A DNA stretch of 11,001 nucleotides, from contig CAZGAQ010000063.1 in assembly GCA_964523405.1 (NCBI GenBank), positions 1 through 11,001 of the forward strand, read 5' to 3'. The notes beneath the pieces were generated by a model. That model saw nothing but the letters and a program-made list of their open reading frames with translations, searched no databases and was not told the origin of the DNA. This document shows, piece by piece, positions 5,945 through 11,001 of the stretch (position 1 is the first letter of the stretch; every line of letters starts with the position of its first letter). Origin of the DNA: CAZGAQ01 sp964523405. GTDB taxonomy: Bacteria > Planctomycetota > Phycisphaerae > UBA1845 > Fen-1342. The position numbers were made by a program, and so were the translations under genes.

Positions 5945-7395
5945 GCATCGTCCTCGACGATGTCCTTGGCTAGAGCGCGCCGGACGCGCTGCCGCACGCC
6001 CTCGAGGAACGCGGCCTCCGAGCGCTCGGCTTCAATCTCGGCCTGGAACGCGTCGTGGTCGATGACGGCATCCAGTGCTTCCCGCAACAGCCGCTGCAAC
6101 TCGGCTGGCGGCAGCGCTTCCAACTCGAACACGTCCTCGCCGTGCTCCGCCGTGAACTTCGCGTACGTTGATGCCCCCGACTTGGCCTTCATCTGTGGCG
6201 GCAGCCCCAGCGCGCGCACCTGCTCGGCCGTCAGCGCTACCTTGACGGCCGTCACCTGGTCGATGCCGAAGTCGTCACGCAGCGAGCGTGCGAACGAGGC
6301 GGCGATGTTCTCGCCGTCCGGGTCGAAGTCCGACAGCAGCAGGACAATCAGTTTCTCGCGACCGCTACGGCGATAGCGCTCAGCCAGATCGCGTCGCGGC
6401 CCGATGCTGCAATAGCCGCGGCCGATGGTGAGCGGGACGCAGTAATCCTGAGCGACCGGCTCCACGATGCCGCGGACTGTCAGTTTCTCGGCGACAATCT
6501 CGATGTGGTTGGCTTGGCTGCGCTGGTAATTACGCCAGTAGCCTTGGAAGAGCCCGTCCAACTCTCGCCGCAGAAACGCCTGAACATTGGGATCGGCCTG
6601 CCAGGTGACGACCGGTCGGGTCTCATCGGCGATGGCCTCCCACGGGATCTGTCCCGTTAGACGCGCCCGGGTCAGCAGATCCGTCAGATCTTGATAGCTG
6701 GCCCGATCGTTCGCATACGCCGAGTCGGGCTTGGCGGCGTGGCGCAGCGCCGGATTGTTGAGCAGTGCGTAATGAACCGAGCGGTCGCTCAGTGGCCAGA
6801 ACTCCGCCCGCTCTCCGAGAATCCGCTGCACCGCCGCCAGCATCGACCCCTTCGCTTGGCTGATGCCCTTGCGCCGTCGCGTGCCGGACAATTGCACCGG
6901 GGTGAGCGCCGAAAAGTCGGTCTTGTCCGACTTTCGGCGGCGGTGCTCCACGAGTGCCTGGTGGGCTGCTTGCGGATCGAGGGAGACCACCTCCTCCCGG
7001 AGCTGCTCGTCCAGCGACTTGGTCCGCTGGCGGTTGTATTCACGCAACAGCCGAACGAACTGGTCGAGAGAGTCGCTGCGACGGAGCGGCTCAATCCGAC
7101 ACGGCACGCGCTCCATACCCGCTAGAACGGCGGCCGCGTACCGGCGGTGCCCACTGAGAATCCACCGATCGCGTGTGACGACGAGCGGTTCCTTCACCCC
7201 GAAACGCGCGATGCTCTTGGCCAGCGCGAGGAGTGAGGGGTCTTCGGGGTCAACAGGGCGGTAGAGCCGATCGTTCTCCGGTGAGGGGCGGAGCGCGTTC
7301 AGCGGCAGGTCTCGAACCGCACCTGACTGCGTATGCAGGTGCGGCAGACCGGAGACCGCCACCGGAGTTTGAGATTGCATTTGACCGTCGCTCAT
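5941..7395 (-). CDS. ParB-like domain fused to Spo11/Topo VI A-type Toprim core, 484 aa
   Basis: Two normally separate modules in one chain. The N-terminal part (about 27-105) is a ParB/sulfiredoxin-type domain: DLPLNALRPSPEN, then WILSGHRRYAAA (79-89) and VPCRIEP. A charged linker follows (about 106-175). The region about 180-260 looks like a winged helix ending in ARLTGQIPWEAIADETRP and contains SDRSVHY; Tyr209 sits where Spo11/Topo VI A proteins have their catalytic Tyr (compare RDIFY in yeast Spo11). A Toprim (about 295-445) has VAEK (Glu303), IGRGY (324-328), LLSDFDPDGE (Asp356, Asp358, Asp360) and FELEALPP (423-430), matching the Topo VI A order of EK, GxGY, DxDPxG and ELxAL. The protein could bind DNA and nick or break it during replication, partition or recombination. 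The start is uncertain: GTG at 7407, ATG at 7395 or ATG at 7380, none with a strong ribosome site. The stop overlaps the primase-helicase ATG by 4 bases. Domain assignments are by motif only. Confidence 0.85.
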   Translation of the reverse strand: MSDGQMQSQTPVAVSGLPHLHTQSGAVRDLPLNALRPSPENDRLYRPVDPEDPSLLALAKSIARFGVKEPLVVTRDRWILSGHRRYAAAVLAGMERVPCRIEPLRRSDSLDQFVRLLREYNRQRTKSLDEQLREEVVSLDPQAAHQALVEHRRRKSDKTDFSALTPVQLSGTRRRKGISQAKGSMLAAVQRILGERAEFWPLSDRSVHYALLNNPALRHAAKPDSAYANDRASYQDLTDLLTRARLTGQIPWEAIADETRPVVTWQADPNVQAFLRRELDGLFQGYWRNYQRSQANHIEIVAEKLTVRGIVEPVAQDYCVPLTIGRGYCSIGPRRDLAERYRRSGREKLIVLLLSDFDPDGENIAASFARSLRDDFGIDQVTAVKVALTAEQVRALGLPPQMKAKSGASTYAKFTAEHGEDVFELEALPPAELQRLLREALDAVIDHDAFQAEIEAERSEAAFLEGVRQRVRRALAKDIVEDDA

Positions 7396-7413
7396 CCAGG
7401 CGGACACCGATAT

Positions 7414-8034
7414 TCAGGTCACGAGTGCCATGAACAGCGCGCGCTGCCGCGCTGTGATGTCGCTCAGCGCGGTCACGATGCTCCGCCGCGCTGCGACAAT
7501 CCCCGTAAGGGCCTCGTGGGCCGCAGCCTGCTCCCGGGTGGCCTGGCGCACCGACTCGTCGTCAGCAACGAGCTCCGCGAAGTGGCTGCCGGCGGCGGAG
7601 GGGTTGACCTTCTGAAGGACGCGGCGCTCTTTGGCCAAACACCGCTCCGCGGTCGCGACCGCCCGGTCGTGTTGCTGATCGGCGTCGCGATACTGCTCCA
7701 GCAAGCGCTGCTCGATTTGGCCCAGAACGTCCTCGCGCTCCTCGAGGACGTGCCGCAGCTCCCGCAGCGCGTCCCAGGTTTCGCCCCGCAGCCGCGCCCG
7801 TTCCGCCATTAGCTCCGCGGCATCCCGCTCACGCCAGGCGTCGAAGTCGGTCAGGCACCGGCGCTCCGCGGCGAGAATTCGCAACCGGGCCGTCGCCAGA
7901 GCGGCACGGTCGTTGTGTCCCTCAATCATGGCCAGCAAGTCCACGTCTCCGGCGGCCATACCGATGTCCAGCGCGACCAAACGGAGCCGATCGAGGAGCT
8001 GCATGTCCTTGCTGTTCTCGGCACACCAATCCAT
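7414..8034 (-). CDS. Coiled-coil protein of unknown function, 206 aa
   Basis: Mostly helical, highly charged protein. The segment about 45-150 is rich in Glu, Arg, Ala and Leu with heptad-like spacing (for example ELMAERARLRGETWDALREL and VLEEREDVLGQIEQRLLEQ), so a coiled coil is likely; a second helix pair follows (about 160-206). There is no catalytic motif, signal peptide or membrane segment. I chose the ATG at 8034 because GAAGGG lies 8 bases upstream; the frame stays open further upstream, but that part (Arg/Pro-rich) lies in a hairpin-bearing intergenic region and looks non-coding. Only 18 bases separate its stop from the ATG of the ParB/Toprim gene, so they are probably co-transcribed. 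It may be a structural partner of that protein or of the replication complex; this is inference from position. Confidence 0.75.
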   Translation of the reverse strand: MDWCAENSKDMQLLDRLRLVALDIGMAAGDVDLLAMIEGHNDRAALATARLRILAAERRCLTDFDAWRERDAAELMAERARLRGETWDALRELRHVLEEREDVLGQIEQRLLEQYRDADQQHDRAVATAERCLAKERRVLQKVNPSAAGSHFAELVADDESVRQATREQAAAHEALTGIVAARRSIVTALSDITARQRALFMALVT

Positions 8035-8078
8035 CGCTATTACCCTTCGTGCTGACCGTTGCCTTGAGTTCTCCCACC

Positions 8079-8109
8079 GCCCGCCCGGCCAGCAGTCTGG
8101 GCGGCGGGC
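8079..8109. terminator. GC-rich intergenic hairpin
   Basis: GCCCGCC (8079-8085) pairs perfectly with GGCGGGC (8103-8109), with partial inner pairing. It lies 3' of the 76-aa gene and 5' of the coiled-coil gene, with no T-run on either strand. It could be a terminator, attenuator or mRNA-processing hairpin. Confidence 0.35.
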
Positions 8110-8127
8110 TATGCCCACAAGCGGGCG

Positions 8128-8358
8128 TCAGATCAGCTTGGCTCCGTCGTGATGTCCCTCCCGACGACCACGGCCGTCGCGGCCACGGCAACAGGCCGCA
8201 GTCGCTTCCAGGGCCCGATGCCACTCGCCCGTCAACCAATTGGCCAGAATCTCGGCGCGCTGCGCCCAGCGCGCTTCAGCCTCCGGCGATGGGTCGGCCG
8301 TGGCGACGGTCAGCGCAAATCCGCTGACGATGTCGGTCGGTGGCGGGTCTGGGCTCAC
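8128..8358 (-). CDS. Small hypothetical protein, 76 aa, coupled to HTH gene
   Basis: Short protein with a probable amphipathic helix in the middle (EARWAQRAEILANWLTGEW) and a basic, His/Arg/Gly-rich tail. I do not recognise a family. The GTG start at 8358 overlaps the stop of the HTH gene (GTGA, 4 bases) and has GAGGAG 6 bases upstream, which makes translational coupling, and so a real gene, likely. It may act with the HTH protein, but no function can be read from the sequence. Confidence 0.6.
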   Translation of the reverse strand: MSPDPPPTDIVSGFALTVATADPSPEAEARWAQRAEILANWLTGEWHRALEATAACCRGRDGRGRREGHHDGAKLI

Positions 8359-8573
8359 CGCTCGCTCCTCGCGCGGTGCGAGTCGATGGCGTTCAGTTCG
8401 TGACGCAGCATGGCCAGCGCTTCGTTGTCGTAGAGGCGCAGACGGCCCGCTCGCGCTGCGGGGCGGATGTGACGACGGCTGCGCAGGATGTAAGCGACGC
8501 GGTGCAGTGGAACGCCGAGGAGTTCGGCTAGGACGCCTGGCGTCCGCAGTCGGGGGGCGTCAGTGGACGGCAT
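8355..8573 (-). CDS. MerR/excisionase-like small DNA-binding protein, 72 aa
   Basis: Small winged-helix protein. Residues about 11-50 (TPGVLAELLGVPLHRVAYIL, then a basic turn RSRRHIRPAARAGRLRLYDN) follow the MerR/excisionase pattern: helix, turn, recognition helix, then a wing reading G-R-L-R-L-Y-D and EALAMLRHEL. Proteins of this size act as regulators or as recombination directionality factors in mobile elements. It could serve the serine integrase encoded about 6.5 kb downstream, or control this operon. The ATG at 8573 has GGGAG 8 bases upstream. Its 5' side holds three palindromic TTCGCGAA-type sites, natural candidates for its own operators. DNA binding is well supported; the target is inferred. 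Confidence 0.8.
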   Translation of the reverse strand: MPSTDAPRLRTPGVLAELLGVPLHRVAYILRSRRHIRPAARAGRLRLYDNEALAMLRHELNAIDSHRARSER

Positions 8574-8617
8574 CGCACGTGCTCCCGTGAGAGGCGACTT
8601 CTCAGGGGAGGACGGCC

Positions 8618-8694
8618 GTTCGCGCGAACAGAGCTAATTGCCTGTCTGGATGTGGTTTATGGCGTCACAAGGTGTTCGCGAACAACTTCGCGAA
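8618..8694. promoter_or_regulatory. Cluster of three TTCGCGAA-type palindromes, putative operator
   Basis: GTTCGCGCGAAC at 8618-8629, TGTTCGCGAACA at 8673-8684 and TTCGCGAA at 8687-8694. The last two are in direct repeat at a 12-base step, sharing TTCGCGAAC. All lie in the 126-base gap before the HTH gene (start 8573) and after the 334-aa gene (stop 8700). The arrangement fits operators near a promoter reading leftward, or a small centromere-like site for the element's ParB-type protein. A shorter inverted repeat TGAGA/TCTCA lies at 8588-8604. No consensus -35/-10 pair could be assigned. Confidence 0.55.
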
Positions 8695-8699
8695 CGGCC

Positions 8700-9704
8700 T
8701 CAAACCCGCCCGTGGCGCTTGACTTTGCGGGGCCGCTCAGCCGGCGTGTCCTGCTCCAGGGCGCTCGGTTCGTAGTCACCGTCGGCGTAGAGCTGCGCGA
8801 TCCGGGCGCGCTGGTCCGGCGACATCTCCTCAAGCGTGCCGATCCACTCGGGGTTCCCAGCGGCCTGCCGCCGGAGCTTTTGCATGATGACATCAATTTC
8901 GTCCGCCATCACTGGCTGCTCCGACTTCGCGGCGGCTTGGTCCAGCACGATGTCGAAATCGCGTGCATCCCGCCGTGGGGCTGCCCCCTGCTTCTTCGCC
9001 TTCCGTGCCGCATCCTTCCACGCCCGGAGCGTAGCGTTCTTTTGGATGGCCTTGTTGACCGTTGAGGGCTGGCACCCGCACAGGCGGCTGAATGTGCGCT
9101 GATCCAGGTACGGCCCGCCGGCTACGCGGTACCGCTCAAGCTGCGCCGTCACGTCCGCGACGCTGATCTTGCTGCGCTTCTCGCTGGCCTGCTCCTGCAT
9201 CGCGCCGCGAACGGCCTCACGGACTTGCTCCCCGACAGGCGTTATCGATGACCAGAACGCGGGGTCGTCAAACGCGGGCGGCGAGAGCATATCCAGAGCG
9301 TCCGGCAGGTCACTCAGCGCTGCCTGCACCCGCTGTGCGACCACGGACTGGGATCGCCGATTGCGCTGCTGCAAGTCTCGCACGGCCCGTTCCAGGTCAT
9401 CTGCGGCCTGTCTCAATCCGGGATATGCACTAACGACCGCGCGTAGCCGCTCGAAATTGCCGCCGCCTATTGCGGCGCCCAGCGCCGCCCCCAACTCACG
9501 GTAGGGTTGCAGCGTCTCTGACATGTTCGTGATGACTGCGGCCGGCACGGAATTCGTCCGTTCCATCGCGGAGCGCATGGTCTCGCCGACGGCCTGCAAG
9601 CGTGTTCGGACCCGTTGCCATGCCGCCTGCGCGGCGGGGTCGTTCTGGATGCTCTCAAGGTAAGCATGCCCGGCCCGCATCGGATTCCGCGTTTCGTCTG
9701 ACAT
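8700..9704 (-). CDS. Hypothetical DNA-binding protein with HTH-like segment, 334 aa
   Basis: I do not recognise the family. The protein is mostly helical and charged. An N-terminal helical region (about 1-130) is followed by a Pro/Asp-rich stretch (about 133-152). Residues about 180-240 contain a helix-turn-helix-like segment (YLDQRTFSRLCGCQPSTVNK) followed by a Lys/Arg-rich helix (AWKDAARKAKK). A last domain (about 265-315) reads VMADEIDVIMQKLRRQA and EWIGTLEEMSPDQRARIAQL, and the end is basic. A DNA-binding role in regulation or replication is the most likely use. The ATG at 9704 is chosen because GGAAGG sits about 4 bases upstream; the frame remains open to 9866, but that extension reads like non-coding sequence. 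It is followed by the TTCGCGAA site cluster. Confidence 0.72.
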   Translation of the reverse strand: MSDETRNPMRAGHAYLESIQNDPAAQAAWQRVRTRLQAVGETMRSAMERTNSVPAAVITNMSETLQPYRELGAALGAAIGGGNFERLRAVVSAYPGLRQAADDLERAVRDLQQRNRRSQSVVAQRVQAALSDLPDALDMLSPPAFDDPAFWSSITPVGEQVREAVRGAMQEQASEKRSKISVADVTAQLERYRVAGGPYLDQRTFSRLCGCQPSTVNKAIQKNATLRAWKDAARKAKKQGAAPRRDARDFDIVLDQAAAKSEQPVMADEIDVIMQKLRRQAAGNPEWIGTLEEMSPDQRARIAQLYADGDYEPSALEQDTPAERPRKVKRHGRV

Positions 9705-9799
9705 TACGCCTTCCCTGCACCGCGTTGTTTGAACCAACTGACGGGCCAGCTCTTCGGCGGGCTCGCTCCGTTGTCGCCAGAGCCGTCCACTGGGGTCCA

Positions 9800-9808
9800 A
9801 TTCTATCA
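9800..9808 (-). promoter_or_regulatory. Candidate extended -10 promoter element
   Basis: On the minus strand TGATAGAAT matches the extended -10 form TGnTAtAAT with one mismatch. It lies about 96 bases upstream of the ATG at 9704. No good -35 hexamer is found 16-18 bases upstream, so this is a weak call. Confidence 0.3.
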
Positions 9809-9936
9809 CATCACCGCAAGCTCTCCTGCGGGCTACCTTCGTGCTGCACGGCATGTCGTTTCCCAATGGGCCCGAGCGTGCTAAGAGGTTGGTGAACAGG
9901 GTGCCCGGAGGCGACGGGGGCTTTCAGGCCGAAGAG

Positions 9937-9961
9937 ACAGCGCCGGAAAAGCCGACGCTGT
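9937..9961 (-). terminator. Terminator-like hairpin after the HARE-HTH gene
   Basis: ACAGCG (9937-9942) pairs with CGCTGT (9956-9961), with inner CGG/CCG pairing around an A-rich loop. It starts 27 bases past the HARE-HTH stop codon. No clear T-run follows, so Rho-independent termination is uncertain. Confidence 0.4.
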
Positions 9962-9988
9962 GAGGGGGCGCAGGGTGTGCTGTCCGGG

Positions 9989-10582
9989 CTACCCGGCGAA
10001 TTCGAACAGGCCGCGATCGACCTTCCGAAACCGCGCGGACGTGCCCTTGTCCCGGACTTCGCGCAGCACCGCGGCGTACAGTGTGGCCTCGGGCGTCTTG
10101 CCGTTGGGGCTCGACCACAGGCCCTGGGTCGCCATGGTGTCGATCATCTCTTTGGCTCGCATCGGCTGGCCCGCCTCGGCCAGGACCTGGGCGGCAGCGT
10201 CCAGCGCGCTGACGCGCTTGGTCTTGGGCTCGGCGGCGGGCTTGCGCGTGCGGGTTTTCTTCTCGGGAACCGCCTGGCCGGTAATGATCTCAACCGTGGG
10301 ATTGACCTGCGGTTCTGCCGCCTCGGCCCGGGCGGCGGCGATGCCCTGATCGGCGGGCGTGACTTCCGCGGCGGCCTTCTTCGACCGGCGGTTCGCCGGC
10401 GCGTCCTCGCCGACCGCACGCCGCAGGCGCTGCGCGCTCTTGATCCGGATGCGCTTGCCCGTGGCGGTGTTCGTGGCGTTCCAGCCGCCGTGGCTGTTGG
10501 TGGAGTCGATCCGCACCGTCACGATGCGGTCGCTCACCTTTGCGCTGTACGTGTGCCCGATCTTGATCTCGTCCTTCTTCAT
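9989..10582 (-). CDS. HARE-HTH domain protein, 197 aa
   Basis: Three parts. Residues 1-55 form a beta-rich segment (KIGHTYSAKVSDRIVTVRID and TGKRIRIKSAQRLRR). Residues 56-124 are a flexible, Ala/Lys/Pro-rich linker (EKKTRTRKPAAEPKTKR). Residues about 125-195 match the HARE-HTH pattern: SALDAAAQVLAEAGQPMRAK, EMIDTMATQGLW, TPEATLYAAVLREV and FRKVDRGLFEFAG. HARE-HTH is a winged helix thought to read modified or structured DNA and is found in restriction enzymes, RNA polymerase delta subunit and eukaryotic ASXL proteins. Here it stands alone, so a DNA-binding or regulatory role is the best guess. The ATG at 10582 has AAAGGAG 6 bases upstream. It may be host-derived cargo or part of the element; the window does not decide. 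Confidence 0.85.
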   Translation of the reverse strand: MKKDEIKIGHTYSAKVSDRIVTVRIDSTNSHGGWNATNTATGKRIRIKSAQRLRRAVGEDAPANRRSKKAAAEVTPADQGIAAARAEAAEPQVNPTVEIITGQAVPEKKTRTRKPAAEPKTKRVSALDAAAQVLAEAGQPMRAKEMIDTMATQGLWSSPNGKTPEATLYAAVLREVRDKGTSARFRKVDRGLFEFAG

Positions 10583-10610
10583 GGCCGTCTCCTTTGTTTG
10601 GCCTCGTCAG

Positions 10611-10650
10611 GCCCGGGTCTCCAGCGCCCGGGCGACCCGCCACGACGGGT
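10611..10650. terminator. Two adjacent GC-rich hairpins between genes
   Basis: GCCCGGG (10611-10617) pairs with CCCGGGC (10627-10633), and ACCCG (10635-10639) with CGGGT (10646-10650). Both lie in the 78-base gap between the 109-aa gene and the HARE-HTH gene. They may attenuate or end leftward transcription, or protect mRNA; there is no T-run. Confidence 0.4.
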
Positions 10651-10660
10651 TTCGGCGGCT

Positions 10661-10990
10661 TCAGGCGAGCAGGTCGTCGTAGGCCTCGAGCTTGGTCAGG
10701 GCGGCCTGGATGTCGTCCCACAGGCTGGTGCGGAGCCAAACCAGCGCCATGTGGGCGTCCTTCGTGTTCTCCGCGCTCTCGATCCGGCCGATCGCCTCGT
10801 TGAGCTTGTCGCGAAGCCAGGACATGTCCTCGTGGGCCTTGAGTGCGATGTATGCGGCCTTGACCGCCAGGTCCGCCTTGCGGCCGTCCTCGGTCGCGTC
10901 TCCGATGTTGCCGGCCCGGTGCGCGGCGATGCGATTGGCGAGTGCTCGCTCGACGATCGGCAGCGTCTTCTCGTTCTTCTTCGCTGGCAT
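10661..10990 (-). CDS. Helical hypothetical protein, 109 aa
   Basis: Small, mostly helical, charged protein of unknown function. It is Ala/Lys/Glu-rich with probable helices at about 10-35 (VERALANRIAAHRAGN), 38-75 (ADLAVKAAYIALKAHEDMSW and WLRDKLNEAIGRIESAE) and 80-105 (WLRTSLWDDIQAALTKLEAY). No cysteines, signal peptide or membrane segment are seen, so a soluble cytoplasmic protein is likely. The ATG at 10990 has AGGAG 6 bases upstream, at the window edge. It precedes the HARE-HTH gene in the same orientation across a hairpin-bearing gap. No family was recognised. Confidence 0.72.
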   Translation of the reverse strand: MPAKKNEKTLPIVERALANRIAAHRAGNIGDATEDGRKADLAVKAAYIALKAHEDMSWLRDKLNEAIGRIESAENTKDAHMALVWLRTSLWDDIQAALTKLEAYDDLLA

Positions 10991-11001
10991 GGTGCTCTCC
11001 T

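Larger units (their letters stand above)
9705..9988. other. Intergenic region, 284 bases, with terminator-like hairpin and -10-like element
   Basis: No gene is supported here. It separates two leftward genes and holds a hairpin at 9937-9961 just after the HARE-HTH gene and an extended -10-like sequence at 9800-9808. It therefore looks like the break between two transcription units. Confidence 0.5.

Noticed and set aside
8035..8118. N-terminal extension of the coiled-coil gene to 8118
   Set aside because: The added residues are Arg/Pro/Gly-rich and come from a hairpin-forming intergenic stretch; the ATG at 8034 has a better ribosome site.
8673..8684. Chromosomal-type parS site
   Set aside because: TGTTCGCGAACA lacks the TTTCACGTGAAA core of the usual parS consensus; only a loose likeness remains.
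9705..9866. N-terminal extension of the 334-aa gene to 9866
   Set aside because: The extension has no ribosome site and a Cys/Arg-rich, non-conserved look; the ATG at 9704 has a good one.

Overview
The window is high-GC bacterial DNA, apparently part of an integrated mobile element (integrative plasmid, satellite or prophage-like). All eleven genes I can support lie on the minus strand, so transcription runs right to left. No tRNA, rRNA, CRISPR array or insertion sequence was found. The host is not certain. A stand-alone HARE-HTH protein, many small zinc-finger proteins and the overall base composition fit Planctomycetota or another high-GC environmental lineage, but I cannot prove this.

Right end, about 9900-11001: a 109-residue uncharacterised protein and a 197-residue protein with a C-terminal HARE-HTH domain. 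GC-rich hairpins separate the two, and a terminator-like hairpin follows the second. Middle, about 7400-9800: a 334-residue uncharacterised protein with a helix-turn-helix-like segment. An intergenic region with three near-identical TTCGCGAA palindromes follows, then a small MerR-like DNA-binding protein translationally coupled to a 76-residue protein, then a coiled-coil protein.

Core, about 2200-7400: a tightly packed replication operon. Its first large gene fuses a ParB-type N-terminal domain to what looks like a Spo11/Topo VI A-subunit core: a winged helix with a candidate catalytic Tyr, then a Toprim with the EK...GRGY...DxDPDG signature. It overlaps by 4 bases (ATGA) a 1123-residue primase-helicase with a zinc ribbon, a Toprim with an unusual ExD motif and a Walker-type helicase. 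Inside the 3' part of the primase-helicase gene lie twelve exact copies of the octamer AGGTCTGC/GCAGACCT within 330 bases. They form a large dyad: two nested inverted-repeat pairs share one centre at about 2984 around a somewhat AT-richer core. The copies are translated as four different peptides, so the DNA rather than the protein appears to be conserved. This is a strong candidate for an iteron-type replication origin embedded in the initiator gene.

Left end, 1-2592: two small zinc-binding proteins and a large serine recombinase (606 codons visible, open at the window edge) that would integrate and excise the element. Overall I read the window as a mobile replicon with a serine integrase, a self-contained primase-helicase/origin module and an unusual ParB/Spo11-like protein next to it. 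The ParB-Spo11 fusion and the dyad origin are the parts most likely to be new.
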